A stretch of 64,000 nucleotides of DNA from Ricinus communis (GCF_019578655.1 NC_063257.1:2480001-2544000), one strand, 5' to 3'. Positions 50,910 to 64,000 are shown, counted from the first letter of the stretch. The notes: a model not told the origin generated them from the letters alone. Program-made: numbers and translations.

Positions 50910-51340
50910 TATTATATTTAAATTCAATAGACTCTTTATATTTTATTTTTTTATCTTACTTTTATTTCATAATTATTAGAGTATTTCCAATTGTACCTTT
51001 TATTTTAAAGAGCATAATTTCTATAATAAATAGCATCTTAAGAAATATTTATATATAAAAAGTAACATATTTTTATTTAAGTCTAACAGACTCTTTATAT
51101 TTTATTTTGTATATTACTTTTATTTCCATAAGTATTAATAGTTTTAATTTTTGTTAATCTTTACCATTAAAAAATAATAATAAATATCAATTAAATCAAA
51201 TGTATAGAAACTTATAATGTATTTATTAAATATAGAGTAAAAAGTGAAGTTTGGCTCTTCATATGTAGAGAGTTAAATTGACTCTCTATTTTATATTTAA
51301 AAAATAAAGAGTGCATGAATAATGTTATAAGAGTCTTGAA
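50910..51340. mobile_element. Possible MITE-like relic with internal direct repeat
   Basis: Two diverged copies of a block containing AGACTCTTTATATTTTATTT lie at about 50911-50981 and 51067-51141. A stretch starting GAGTATTTCCAATTGTACC, and the AGAGAGTTAAATTGACTCTC palindrome-like segment near 51269, resemble common short non-autonomous elements near plant genes. No transposase frame. Boundaries are approximate. Confidence 0.35.
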
Positions 51341-52796
51341 TATTTATTTAATTATTAATTTAATCATTTGATTTGGAAAAGAAAATAAGATTATAATCAC
51401 ATTTTTTTAATATTTATTTAATTATTGAAAACTTCTCATTAGTGTTTATCCCGTCATTTATAGTTACATCCAATGAGTTCAGGTGATGATGGTATATATT
51501 CTCTTTAAAAATCAATTAACGTTGAGGAATAGTAGAAGGCAGATGTCATTTATCTATAGCATTGCTTAATTATAATTCTCAGATTAGAGTGATTTTATTA
51601 ATTAAATGTGAATGTACGTAGATGGGAAGCTTTTGAAAGTGATGGGCTAAGGTATGCTGAGGGAGGGCAAGAGACAGAGAGGTAGATCATCATGGTTACA
51701 TATATACATATATATGGCGAGAACTCCTTTTGACATGGGTTATGGCTGGCTATTAATTAATAAGGAAGCTCCTCCTACAGTTATTCTTTAATGGGATTCA
51801 ATGCTTCTAGTCTCTAAATTGTACGTCTCTTCCTCATATATGGCATTTAACCTACTGTGGGTGTATTTCAGTCCAAATATACAAACTGTTGGATTAACTA
51901 TTATGATTATGAGAAACAACTGCGGTCGTATGACCTTTAAACTACTTTTAACAAGGCTTTGGTTGAATTTTGATACAATGCTTCCACTCTCGTCAATCCT
52001 TATTGGCATTATTAACAGTTATGGTTTAGGCAATTTTCTGTGCTAATCTCACAGCCAATTACACAGGAGATGTTTAATGTGCTTCATTTTTTTTTGTACG
52101 ATGGAGAAATTCTTTTTCGTAATTGATTTTCTATCGTGCATTATTTTTATTATTGTAAATTTGAATCTAACTGAAATTCGTAAAATGATTTCATTTTACC
52201 ACTATAGTAAAACACCAATTTACGTGAAATCTACTCCAAATTTTAGGATTTATCTTATTGATATAAAGAAAGAAGGTAATTAATTAAATTCATGGGTTGA
52301 CTAATTTTGATATGGGTGATGGCTTGAAATCAAATCACTATTGGGATGTGCAGTGAATTGATAAGATGGTAATTAAATTCATGGGTTTGACTGAACTGGA
52401 ATTCGAGCAACTTCTATTTAATGGTTTCAGATCAAATGAACTATTTGTATACCGGCAGTTGATTCTTCGGACAAAGATTATTCAATCAACAATGGATGAA
52501 ATCATAATTATAAATACGATAAGAAAATGCTATCCTTGCAATCTCAATTGATGTATACCAATAGTGGCTTGCTAACAGATGAGCCTGGTCAATATGAATT
52601 AGTGAAAGTCGATTTTTAAAACAATTTGATCCCAAAACTGGATAAGTAGTGTATAAACGTTAATCTAAATTATTATATTTCTTCTTTTCGTATTAAGTAA
52701 AAAATCTGGACCTCAAATTCTTTGAATCAGGAGTAACTTTTCTCAAATTAATCATAATAAAATAGGCTGTTAATTAATTATTTGTATGACGGAACT

Positions 52797-52816
52797 CCTA
52801 AGCCTAAGCCTAAGCC
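52797..52816 (+). repeat. CCTAAG hexamer repeat
   Basis: Three CCTAAG units plus CC. Confidence 0.85.
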
Positions 52817-54761
52817 AACCGTAAAGACAAAGGGAAGTGAGATTTGCATAAGAAGGTTGGTGGTTTGCCATCGCAGTCTAATTACATTACATTTGTGCTC
52901 CTAATCATGATTTGGAGAAAGAAAAGAAGAAATTTCCACGTCCCTGTTTTTCTTTTTTTCTTTTTTTCCAATTTTTGACCTAAAAAATCAATTTCTTTTG
53001 ATATCAGGACAGCAGGTTAGTGTCCAAAGCCTTTGTCATTGTCTTGCCACCGGCGCTGGATTATGGCAGTTTGTTAGTTTCTGTGTACTTAGATTTTGGC
53101 TAAATCTCCATACAATTGTACGTCCAAATTAATCGGCCACACATTATTTTCATTTTCTAGTAAAATCTCGAGCCATAAATTACTGATAGTTCGCTTTAGG
53201 ATATGCGACTTACGAATGTAGTGACTTTGACACTAAACACCTACTCCAATAAATTTCATTTATTTTTATATTTGTACCGTTTTCTTGGATGATTCTTTCT
53301 TCTTCTTTTTTTCTTTTACAGTAGATGAAAGTTCTAGATTTTTTTTTTTTAATTTCACTCTCTGAGTGTTGAGAGGATTAGGAAGCATTTAACTAATAAA
53401 ATGAAAAATATATATTTATAGGATATTTACATTTTTAATAAAGAAACATTTCGTTAAATATAATACATCAAAGTATATCCATAGATGAATAAGAATGGAT
53501 GGAGAGTACTTTTAGGTTGCTTGATTCTAAATTAAAATTTATAGTAGAAATGGGTATGAGGTACCAAAAACAACTCTGACTGGCAGTAGGGATAGGGATA
53601 TGTAATGTATATATGTTTACATTAGATGACGAGGAACATGTAGAGAGGAAAGAAAGGTGATATATTATATATATGGAAGAATTCTAGTAATGGAAGGCTT
53701 TGTTTCAAAGCGTGATTATTGGGTTGCTGGAGTATTGTTTTCCCCGAAGGCGATGCTTCAACTCTTCTGAAGGGGATGCAGAGATCGTTGAGACCATGAA
53801 CCATCAACCACCAACTCTTTCAGAACAAAAAAAAATAAAAAAATACAAAAGGAAAGTTTGCTCAAAGAATATTCATTTTCCTTTTGCAGGAATTAGAAGA
53901 AAGAATATGAATTCACAGCCTGTGTCTGTGAGATTTCTTTTTCATTTTATTATTTTTAAAAGTATTTATCAAAGTTCAATGAACCGTTACAATAGAAATA
54001 AGAATTAAATGTATATTTATATTTTTAAATTTTAATTATTTAATCAGTATAACATATTAAAAAGAAAAAAGGAATTTATAAGGAAAATATATATTATTTA
54101 TTTTATAATCGGTGGCCACTTGGTCACAGTGATGGTAAGAAAGAGGTGATGAAAATTGACATATCATAAAACAGGACCATAAGGCATATGCACACACATT
54201 CTTTCCGCGTATATCTTTTATCTGCAATTGGCATAAAAGAAGAAGAAGCAGAAGAGCATGATTAGACACAATCACTCATTATTCCTTTTTCTTTAGAATC
54301 AAATCCCTTTTCATTTTAAGATGAAATTTGAATAATGGCCACCCCCATACTTATTTATGACTTATAAGTAAGCACAGATAAAAAGACACGTTCACACTTT
54401 AAAAAAGAAAAAAAGAGAAATGAATCAAAACAATTCTCACTTTCAGAATTTAACTAAAACCAAACCCACACAGTCATTTAAAAGAGAATTGGAAAATGTG
54501 GGATTTTATTTCACTTTTCAAATTGACAGCAAGCAAATTTTTTGATAATTATATGTATTAATAATATAATAGAATGGGATTGGGTCCCATTGACAAAAAG
54601 GCTTGAATTGAAATCCCTCTCTGCATTTCCAATCAATGGGAATTCATTCAACTAACTCTTTTCTTGAATTAAAATTTATTTATTTAAATTTTGCCTTTAT
54701 AGTAGTTTTTATTAAATGAAGAATTCTTGACCAAGCTGCTTCCCCCTGCACTCTCTCTCTC

Positions 54762-54774
54762 TTTATATATAAAT
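54762..54774 (+). promoter_or_regulatory. TATA box and CT-rich leader of GATL1
   Basis: TTTATATATAAAT follows a CTCTCTCTCT run (54751-54761) and lies about 190 bp before the ATG. The leader also contains four ACAAAC-type hexamers at 54890-54914. Confidence 0.6.
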
Positions 54775-54959
54775 CAAATCAAAACCGTGTTTGTTTACCC
54801 TCTCAAATTTCAATTATTACTATTATTTTTATCTCTCTGCTCTTCAGCTTAGAAGGAAAAGCCTAATCAGTACAGATCTCTCTCACCCACGACACAAACA
54901 CAAACACAAACACTACTTGAGAAAAGAAAACTCAACACTGGACACCAATCCTCTTTCCA

Positions 54960-56030
54960 ATGCGTACGCTCTCTAACCTCACCTATCTCATCCTCTTTCT
55001 TTCTTTAATCACCAATGTCTCCGCCGCCGCCACCACCGCCGCTACTATTATCACCCAACAGTTCAAAGAAGCCCCGCAATTCTACAACTCCCCAGATTGC
55101 CCCTCACTTGATCATGAATATGAGCAAGAATCAGAATTAGACGGTGATATGTGCTCCGATCAATCAGTGCACGTGGCAATGACTTTAGATACAGCCTATA
55201 TCCGCGGCTCCATGGCAGCAATTCTGTCTGTTCTTCAACATTCATCTTGTCCCCAAAATACAGCTTTCCACTTCGTGGCTTCCGCCTCCGCCAACGCCAC
55301 TCTCCTCCGTGCCACCATCTCCTCCTCCTTTCCTTATCTGAAATTCAAAGTTTACACATTCGACGACTCCTCAGTTTCAAGGCTTATCTCTACTTCAATC
55401 CGTTCAGCACTTGACTGTCCTCTGAACTACGCTCGCAGCTACTTAGCTGGAATCCTCCCTCTATGCGTACGTCGAGTCGTTTACCTCGACTCCGACCTGA
55501 TTCTCGTCGATGACATTGCTAAACTCGCCGCTACTCCTCTGGGTCCAAATTCAGTGCTTGCAGCTCCTGAATATTGCAATGCTAATTTCACTTCTTATTT
55601 CACACCAACTTTCTGGTCTAACCCTTCTTTATCGCTCACATTTGCGGATAGAAAAGCCTGTTACTTTAACACCGGAGTTATGGTTATCGATCTTGATAGA
55701 TGGAGAGAAGGTGATTATACTACAAAGATTGAGGAATGGATGGAGTTGCAAAAAAGAATGAGAATTTATGAACTGGGTTCGTTGCCGCCATTTTTACTCG
55801 TATTTGCAGGGAATATTGTACCGGTTGATCATAGGTGGAATCAACACGGGCTCGGTGGAGATAATTTTAGAGGCCTATGTAGGGACCTGCATCCAGGTCC
55901 TGTTAGTCTATTGCATTGGAGTGGGAAAGGGAAGCCATGGGCTAGGCTCGACGCCAACCGGCCGTGCCCTTTGGATGCTCTCTGGGCACCTTATGATCTT
56001 TTACACACTCCTTTTGCCTTGGATTCTTGA
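54960..56030 (+). CDS. GATL1: GATL1/PARVUS-type galacturonosyltransferase-like protein (GT8)
   Basis: A single exon of 356 residues, close to Arabidopsis PARVUS in length and sequence as I recall it. The family belongs to glycosyltransferase family 8. PARVUS acts in the ER/Golgi in making the reducing-end sequence of glucuronoxylan in secondary walls. The N-terminus (residues 1-22) is a hydrophobic signal segment. YLDSDL at 175-180 holds the metal-binding DxD motif (Asp177, Asp179). [11 protein letters not shown] at 317-327 is the family's HxxGxxKPW nucleotide-sugar motif. [22 protein letters not shown] and the C-terminal [14 protein letters not shown] are near-invariant in the clade. Coding GC is well above that of the surrounding spacer. 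No in-frame break. It is more likely GATL1 than other GATLs because of the ending and the [11 protein letters not shown] start of the mature region. Confidence 0.95.
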   Translation: MRTLSNLTYLILFLSLITNVSAAATTAATIITQQFKEAPQFYNSPDCPSLDHEYEQESELDGDMCSDQSVHVAMTLDTAYIRGSMAAILSVLQHSSCPQNTAFHFVASASANATLLRATISSSFPYLKFKVYTFDDSSVSRLISTSIRSALDCPLNYARSYLAGILPLCVRRVVYLDSDLILVDDIAKLAATPLGPNSVLAAPEYCNANFTSYFTPTFWSNPSLSLTFADRKACYFNTGVMVIDLDRWREGDYTTKIEEWMELQKRMRIYELGSLPPFLLVFAGNIVPVDHRWNQHGLGGDNFRGLCRDLHPGPVSLLHWSGKGKPWARLDANRPCPLDALWAPYDLLHTPFALDS

Positions 56031-59000
56031 ACGTTATTAAGGTATATAAACATATATATATGTATGTATATGATCTTTACTCAAAAGTTGCTCGTAACGA
56101 GGAGAGGGAGAGAGATCTGAAGAGATCATGCATCAAGTTATACAGAGAGATATAATTTCGGTTCCAAGAAAAAGAATTTACAGTTTCCAAGTTTAGGTAC
56201 GTTGCTGTAGATGATCATTATACAGAGCTTTTGTATTTTCTGTCTATATACTTGTTCTATCCAGAATTAATTTTCCGTTTAATTCTATTATTACTTGTAT
56301 TCAGTAGAGGAACAAAAAAAAAATACTATATATTACTGCGAAATAAGAAAAACCCAGAAAGAGAAGTCAAATAAGAGATCAACAAAGAGGACTTCATGAA
56401 CTTCCTTTTGGATGTATGTTTAATTGTATCCAGTTTCATAAAAAACCAGAGAGCTTTTTTGAATGGTCTCTCATGAATCGTTCATTTCTCTAAACATTTT
56501 TCTTCTTTTTCTGCTTAATTTTATTGTTACTATATTCCTCTACATCCTAATTTGTATATTCAAGTAATTTCTTGATAAATTGGATATAATCTAATTAATA
56601 AATCATTTCCTCGACTTGGGACTTATTCAGTCGTCTTTCAAGTTTGAAGATGTTATTATAACAACTTTGATAGAAACATATTTTCATTAAATTATATTAC
56701 TTCAAAACTATTTGTACTGTGCTTTCTAGACTATCATAATTTATACATATGTGTACAGGTTCGTTATGCTGGAAGCATCAATGATTCAATATGATGATTG
56801 ATGTATTAATTAAATTAAAATTGTTAACTATATACTTTTTTTTTGTAGATCTAACTGAAAACTTAAGGAAGCAAAGGGTAGTTTCTCTTTGAATCTAACA
56901 AACCCTTTTTTTAATGCATATTTCTTTTGGGTATTGGTTTAAGCCTAAGTAAGTGAAAGGCTGGAAAGACATGTTGCCAACTGATATAGACTCTTGAACC
57001 GGAGCAAATAAATTCTAAGCTAGGCTATCCCCTCTTTTTTCTTTTAAATAATTTTGTCCCTTTTGTATATAATTGTTTTTTAAAACGTAGCTATAGCTAA
57101 TTAACTCCATATTTAATGATCAATTATTACAGGCGAACCAATGATAATTATAAAAAAGAATTATCACATATATTTGTTATAGAAATGTATCTACATGTTA
57201 ATTTAATTTGATTTAATAATACTAGAGTGATTCATGAGTTTAAAAAGAAAAGAAAATTCCTTGAAATATAGTTTACATGATGATCATTAAACTAAGACTG
57301 TATCTGTCGTTTGTTCATGTCATAATAAAAAGGTCTCCAATATGGTCTAAATGGATGAAAGAGGCCACTAGTTGCCCAAATGCCTTCCCTCGCCATCAAT
57401 CATTCCCTCATCAAAAATACAAAATTATCCAATGCCAGCTATCCTCTTTTTAGTTTGATAATTACCTTCAACAAAACTAAATTGCACTCCATGTGGAACA
57501 TAAATAATATCCTACATTTCTTTGACAATTTCGATTGACAAACGAATTTCCCATTATACCCTCATTATCTTACCAAACTTATAATTAATAAGATGGAGCA
57601 AAAATAAAAAAAATAATACCTATTGTATTTTTTTTTTTTTTTATGGATTGATTATTGAATTTGTAGGATCTCAAGATCAATGTTTTGGCTAATTTAATCC
57701 AACATGTGATAGTAGTATGTGACTTTATTGTAAACTAAGACATGATGGGAACCACTTAATTAGTCAACCATTTAAACTTGAAGGCCTAACGATTTTTTCT
57801 TAGATTTTTTCTCTTTGTATTTATTTCTCTTTATAGAATATATAAATAAAAAGTATTCAATAAATAGTCAATTTACTAATTCAAAAGTTAATTATCTTTA
57901 ATTTATAAACTTTTTCAATAAATACCTTTATAAACCTATATTTAAGAATTAAATATATCTAATTTAAATTTATTTAATAAATAATTTATTGAATTTATAT
58001 GCAAGAGTTAAATACATTCAATTTAAAAATAATATTATTTTATTAATTTACATATATAATATCTAATAACACGTTATATAACAGCATGTTTAGACAAATT
58101 TAAAATTTGAATTTAATAGACTTAAAAATGACAAATTACTTTCACAAGAAAATATAAATTGTAAATCTATTTATTAAAAAAATTAAAATTTAACTTATTT
58201 AATCTTTAGAAAGCTAGAATTTGACTTATTTAATACATGATTATTTTTAAATTAATTAAATTTAAGTTCTTAATCTTTTCAAATACATTCATATATAATA
58301 CTTCAATATATGTTGTATCAGTAAATTAATAAAATAGAATGTTTTATTATTAAATTAAATTTTTTAATTTGAATATATTTAATTTTTAGATATAAAAAAT
58401 ATTTATTAAAAAATTTATATTAAACATATTTTACTCTTAAATGTAAATTTAGGAGCAAATTGACCGAGGTGCAAAAACCATCAAAAGTTAAAATTTACAC
58501 AAGTAGAATGAATATAAAAATAAGAATATCCAAAGAAATAAATATAAAAATAAGTGTCGGTAGAGGAAAGGAATGAGGATAGAAGGACATTAATTGAGAG
58601 AAGATGAGTTTTACGTATGAATGACGCGTGGCATACATTAAAGAGGAAAAGTCTTGTGTACGGCATATGATCTGAATCAGGTACAGGAAAAAGAAAAAAA
58701 GGGAAAGTCTAAGCAAGTGGGACCCTTTGGTTTTGTTTCTGTAATTTTGGGGGATTAAATCTTCAACTCTCAAAATCTCAGGGGTATCTAATTGGAGTCT
58801 AAATCAGTGCAATGCCTTCTCCATTTGAAGATAATCTCATTTCCCTTTACTTATCTGTCTGCCTTCTTCTGGGTTCTCAATTATGTTTTACTCCTTTTCT
58901 TAAATGGAACATTTACATAATGGTCTCTGAATTTTTCAACATTTTCTATTTTAGTGTATCATTTTTTTTTTAATCTTTTCAATTAATTTTATTTGCGAAT

Positions 59001-62000
59001 TTGTCTTCATTTGGAGCCTTGAGTAAGTATTGAGTATGAGTAGTCTCATGTTAGCTTTAACTGGTCAGCCACACTGTTTTTCACATTATTTATTGCTGAC
59101 AATTCTTTTCCTTCTCCAAAGAGCAATTTAACATCAACATTGCAATCTTAATCTCCAAAACACAATTCAACGCCAATTAAGAATGAAAACACCCGCCCAA
59201 ATCATAATACATCTCAAGATTTCTAATTCTGAAACACTCGTGTCTTCATTTTAATGTTAATCAGCAATCTATAAATTAGACATTTATGCAACAATCTTTT
59301 TTAAGAAAAATATACACAAAAAAGAAACTATTAATATAATTTATTTTAGGACAAAGGCCCCTCAACTTGCGATGCATGAACAAATAATTCATTACATGAA
59401 CTCTTTTGACAAAATCAACCCAAAATTATTAAACCCTCTATTCAAATTAGTTGGTGGAAATCTTTTATTGTAAAATTTCATGTTCTAATGAAACCAATAT
59501 TTTAATTTTGAAATAAAAATAATTTATTCTACTTTCTAATAAATATATTTTAAATTTTGTAATAGTCAAATTAGGTCATCATCCATATATTACTTTAATT
59601 AGACTTATATAAGTTTCATCTTCTTCTTATGGTGAGATTAATATTGAAGCATTTTTAACCTTGTCAATCTCATCAGTACTAACTGTTTGATTACCGTTAG
59701 ATTGTGTAAGTTTCTGAATGAACGAAATTGATCCTTTGTCTCATTATTTTATGACTTCCAGATGATAAATTTTTAAAATAAATTAATACAACAATGATGT
59801 CATCTCATCTAGTGGACAATAACGCGTTTTTCCGTAACAAGGAAGAATAGTTACAGGATCGTGCTTGCCAGCATTTCCATTATTATTGCTTTTTTCTTTC
59901 TATCCCTTTGAATTGTAATCCACTTATATATTTCGATTTTTATTCTTTTCTTTTTCCCCCAGTTTCGATTTGTTCTTGTTCATCTAATTATTGAAGTAGA
60001 ATGTATAGATATTAACAACTCGTCTAAAAAGTAGGTAACCCTCTACCTGTTTTCAGATTTTAAATTCTCAATCCTTATCAAAGCACAATATTCTTTTTAG
60101 CTATTTTTCTTAATTATTCTATTAAATTGCACGTATATTTACTCACAAGCCTCAATTATTACCATTACCATATTCATTATTCTATTATTAACTTTTTAAA
60201 TGATGTCAATTATTAATATGGTAATTCATCCTGTATTTATTTTATAATATAAAATGTTAAATATTCATTTTTAAGTTATCATTTCTCATTCAACCCTATT
60301 CCACTATTTAATGCCAAAAAATTCATTAGCAAATGAAAATTTGACTTTTACAAGCCATTTTTTTATCGGGTTAGTGATTATATGCTCCGTAAGGTTTGCC
60401 TAATCTATCATAAGTTTTTCCTTTAAATTTTTATGTTACGATTTAAATATATTTGAAATTTCAACTCATTTTATTAGCGTTTAGCTTTTTTTGTTTATCG
60501 ATAAAATTTAAATATTTATTAGCTTTTTCTATTTGTCGATAAATTTAAATGAATGATATTATATAATATTAATTTATGAATGTATAAGTCGAAATTGAAA
60601 GAGTTAGTAAAATAGTTAAGTCGTTTTTGTTTTGAACAAGTAAATAAGATTAGATCAATCTTTTCATGGGCAAGTATATAGCGTTAAAATGATGCTATAA
60701 TATGACACACGTGTGTAATGTTACGTAGTAAATTCGAAGTGATTTCTATGACATGTGGAGCCGACTCCTTTATCTGTAATTATAATCCGGCCTTTAAGAA
60801 ACGATTTTTTCACTTTCACTTTCACTTTCACTACAAAGAAAAAAGTGGGAACACTTGGATCGCAAGATATGACCCGAGGGTCCACCAAGGTCTATATCTG
60901 CCGTGGTTCAATCCAAAAATTACATTAATCCTTTCTCTAGTAATCTGAGCGATGAGAAGAGGTCAAGTTGTTCATTTCCGTTTTGCTGCCATAAATTTCT
61001 ATCTTTCAGAAGTGGCAAATCGGATGTAGACTGAGATGCTTCTTGGCCAGCCAAAAGGCACTGCTTACATGAAAGTGCCTACAAACTTAAGAAAACCCTG
61101 CTGTTGGATGAGACATGCCTTTCTGTCTTTACCAACTCTTTCATGTGTTTGAAGTTTTTAATTTTTCCATTTAAATGGAAAATATTGGGTTCTAACTTCT
61201 ACTCCAATAAATATGACATAACACCTTTCTGCTTAATCTGGCCTTAAAATACATGCGTAATTTAAGGAGTCATTTCTTTAGAAAAAAAAAAAGGAAAAAA
61301 AAAAGGAGAATAATATTATGGAGCCATTTTCAGTTTCCTTCAAGGAAAACCTTACCCGGGCGGTGATGCCATTGCCATATTTACTTTATGATCAAAATAC
61401 AAAACATAATTAGTGAGACATGCAGACCTAAATTAAATGAAAAATAAAGAAGTAGAGATAATAATCATCGGGTTGCTTTTCTCATACTTTCAGCAGGCAG
61501 ATTGATTACTTTATGATCTGCTACTTAACCCATGCCATTATGCTGTGTTGGTTGAGGATGATCCCAAGTAATTACACTGCAAATATCATTTCTTTACTCC
61601 CCCTTTTAAAATTTCTAATTTAAGTGGCTTGCGATTTATCAGATGAGACAACTTCCTGAAAATCACTACGATTGCATCATATTGAGATGGACTGGGCAAC
61701 TTATGCCTACGACTACGACCAACAATAGCGGAAAAGGATGTCTATTTCAAAACTATTACACCCTTTCTTCTCATAGGCTGGATTCCATAATCCTAGTAGC
61801 TCTCATTACATAGGCCGACAACTTTCATCCTGTTAATGTCATAAAATTTTCTATTATTACATGGAAAATAAAGAAGAAAATATTAGCATCCACATGATCT
61901 TGCATTAGAAGCCTCTTCTTCCATTAGAGACAGGGTAGAAGCACAAAAAAGTCTCTTGTTGTGCGACTTTGTAATGTACCTCTTGTCGTTTATCTTTTCG

Positions 62001-62200
62001 ATCTATATGCAGAGGCTATGTGAAGTGCTTATTCAGAACTCGAAGCTCAAATTCAGAAACATTTGTTCATATGCAATGCCAAAATTCACATACTTCACAT
62101 AAATGCATCTGGCAAGGTTCAATAATCCATATCAAGAAAATGACGCCTATAATTAGCAGGATCAGGTTCTCTTCCATATTGCTAACAGCCTTAGCAAGGT
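56031..62200. other. Long intergenic region
   Basis: AT-rich, especially 57840-58450. Contains a CACTTT repeat (60811-60832). The open frame at 60718-60948 spans that repeat and shows no domain. No gene supported. Confidence 0.5.
60811..60832 (+). repeat. CACTTT hexamer repeat
   Basis: Three perfect CACTTT units and a partial fourth. Confidence 0.85.
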
Positions 62201-62204
62201 TCAT

Positions 62205-63357
62205 TCAGTTTTTCATGGGGTCAACGGCTAACATGACATCCTGAAACATGTACTCATTCTTAAGAAACTTTCAATTGTGATTTAAGCATTAAATATTCTC
62301 CTGCCTCTATCCATTGAAAAAGTAATAGATATTTGATACATCACCAGTGGCCATAATATAACAACGGATCTACAATTTAAGAATCAAATTAAATTCTATG
62401 CATTATAATAAGCTTATCATGACCAAGTCTTGATGACAGCAATGACTATAATGAATCTTCAACGGTTTCCAAACAATAGATAGCAGAGATGCAGCTTCCG
62501 CTGTATTTTCAAAACATAGAAAATAATCTAACTAGATGCTCCATAGCTTCTTTTCTCTTTATCTTAAATTTCTGTCTCATGTTAATACCCAAGTAGTTAT
62601 ATATCTCATATACAACATATTTATCAGGTGATTATTCTATTGGCTAAATGAATGAATGTAACCAAGCACAGTAAGTAGATTTCAAGGTTTAAGAAAATAC
62701 AAATTACATCACCTCATGGGAGCATCGTGTATGACTGTCAAGCTCAGATGGGTTAACCTTTTTGTAGCTTCTGTCCAAAAAATTTATCTCCAACAGGATT
62801 TTCAGGTGCAAGATATCCATTCGATAAATGCCAGCATTCATTTGTTCGGTAAGTGTTTCTTCAAGTTTATGGCCTTGCATATACAAAGATAAAGAAAATA
62901 TTTCAAAACCAGGAAAGGAAAAAAAAAAATCATTTCTTGCACAAAGAAAGTTTTTGCATCTAGAATCATAATTACACAACTAAACTGAAGTTGCAGGTTC
63001 ACAATTAACTACAAAAGGTAGAAAGCTGAATTGTCAATGAACTAGGAGAAACTAAAACAAATGCTTGTATAAAAAGGTTATATTTAAAAAAAAGAAAGAA
63101 AAAAAAAAAAAAAGATAACATCCCACACAATACCAAAAAAAAGAAAAAAAAGAGCTATTAAGTATGACACAAAGTAAAACAGTTTGGGGTCTCAAAATCC
63201 ATGGAAGTGGTATTCAACAGTTCATTTTCATTAACAGTTCTTGCCTTGATCCATAATTTCTCTTCAATTTGTAATGTAGAAAACCATTGTGAATTTTAAA
63301 CCTTCTAGGAAGAGTTCGCATATTATGGTAGCTGAACCCATTACCTCACCCCCAAGA
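62205..63357 (-). other. Region downstream of the right-edge gene, possible 3' UTR
   Basis: Moderately AT-rich with A-rich tracts near 63086-63150. An alternative pair of spliceable frames (62873-62758 and 62240-62205) can be drawn here but does not join the confident exons in phase. Some of this may be 3' UTR of the gene at 63358-63554. Confidence 0.35.
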
Positions 63358-63554
63358 TTACATGCTATCAGTGTCCATCCCAGGAATGGGCTGCTGTCCT
63401 GGCTATCATTATCATGCAGATGATAGTGAAGCAACATCTTAACCTTAAGGTACAATTTGAGAAGTGGTGCAAGTCCAAAATACCAGCTTACCCGCGATTG
63501 AGTAAATGATGATGTGTTGTAGGTGGTGAGTTTCTCATTGCACCAAACAAGCAC
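63358..63554 (-). CDS. Last two coding exons of an unrecognised gene (partial)
   Basis: On the minus strand an acceptor (CTTATTGTAG) opens an exon at 63554 that reads VLVWCNEKLTTYNTSSFTQS plus Arg and ends at 63492 before GTAAGC. An 89-bp intron follows, and the next exon (63402-63358) reads PGQQPIPGMDTDSM and stops. The phase is 0 at both ends, and the residues look like a real protein tail with a Pro/Gly-rich, acidic ending. The first exon starts with an acceptor, so the rest of the gene lies upstream, beyond 64000. I cannot name the family. A longer unspliced frame through both exons (to 63264) also exists, but its extra part reads like an intron. Confidence 0.45.
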
Positions 63555-64000
63555 CTACAATAAGAGTCAGGATTTTTCATTAATGAACACATTAGGAAAA
63601 TTTTGAAACTAGAATTTCAATTATATAAGCCTGATAAAGTAATTTCTAAACTCTGTTTTCTAGCCTGACTTTAGTCATTTTCCACTTGACTAATTAAACA
63701 TATCAGAATGCAAGGAAGCAAAATTTTACTTTTCAACAACACAGCCTACAAGCATGAATGTACGTGTCTTGATCAGGCGGCCATACATCAATAACATGGC
63801 AGCCTACCAGTCACAAGCACATATCTTGCACAGAATAATTCCAAAACTTGAGGGATAAAAGATAGTGTTTGGTGTCCTTTTCAACAATTTAACAGAGACG
63901 TTACTCTCAAACATGCTGATTGCAAGAGCATTGTAATCGCAGTAAAACAAAAGTTCTGAAACAACTAAATTTTTCTATGGAACTCAATATCAACATTTAG

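Larger units (their letters stand above)
45443..54740. other. Long intergenic region
   Basis: About 9.3 kb. The first part, up to about 46700, is less AT-rich and includes RMA 3' UTR; its small frames (45751-46029, 46124-46336) look non-coding. The rest is AT-rich with a likely MITE relic at 50910-51340 and short repeats. No convincing gene. Confidence 0.5.

Noticed and set aside
60718..60948. 76-codon + strand frame
   Set aside because: It includes a His-Phe repeat made by the CACTTT simple repeat and has no other support.
62205..62873. Alternative minus-strand exons (62873-62758 and 62240-62205) ending in VDPMKN
   Set aside because: They splice to each other in phase but do not join the better-supported upstream exon at 63554-63492, and the exon at 63402-63358 already gives a stop.
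1..64000. CRISPR arrays, tRNA/rRNA genes, microRNA precursors, gene clusters for a pathway
   Set aside because: A reading of both strands found no regular repeat-spacer array, no cloverleaf-like gene, no well-known conserved plant microRNA sequence, and no functional link among neighbouring genes. A tRNA or microRNA scan by program was not possible here.

Overview
This is eukaryotic nuclear DNA from a flowering plant, most likely a eudicot. It is AT-rich, has GT-AG introns, long AT-rich intergenic stretches, and plant-specific genes (PARVUS/GATL1, an LPAT4/5-type acyltransferase, a thaumatin-like protein, an HOS3-type ELO-like protein). The exact species cannot be fixed from the window; the protein sequences look Malpighiales-like to me, but that is an impression. 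Gene density is low: seven complete protein-coding genes plus one partial gene at each edge in 64 kb. I see no CRISPR array, operon or bacterial-type system, and no convincing new biological system. The unusual material is in the repeats, the organelle-derived DNA and some details of the genes.

Layout. 1-204 is the last coding piece of an unrecognised + strand gene. 591-1340 is an AT-rich tandem array of about four units of 150-205 bp. About 2590-4620 is a nuclear copy of organelle DNA with two plastid rpoB fragments in opposite orientation, flanked by what looks like mitochondrial sequence and ending near a 79-bp TA microsatellite. 4780-7180 is degenerate, probably LTR-retrotransposon sequence with a diverged repeated terminus. 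8211-9879 is a mitochondrial calcium uniporter (MCU) gene. 9880-21000 is mostly AT-rich spacer. 21373-27578 is a 16-exon leishmanolysin-like (M8) metallopeptidase gene. 29541-30548 (-) is a thaumatin-like (PR-5) gene. 35379-37587 (-) is an LPAT4/5-type lysophosphatidate acyltransferase with a 5' UTR intron up to 38345. 39811-40719 (-) is an ELO-like membrane protein lacking the histidine box. 44753-45442 (+) is an RMA-type RING ubiquitin ligase with a 5' UTR intron. 54960-56030 (+) is a single-exon GATL1/PARVUS gene. 63358-63554 (-) carries what look like the last two coding exons of a gene running off the right edge.

The genes are independently transcribed and do not form a functional cluster. 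They cover mitochondrial Ca2+ uptake, surface/secretory proteolysis, defence, glycerolipid synthesis, a possible lipid-elongation relative, ER-associated ubiquitination and xylan/pectin-related wall synthesis. Gene models were built by joining open frames across GT-AG sites that keep phase and family motifs; no transcript or database evidence was available.
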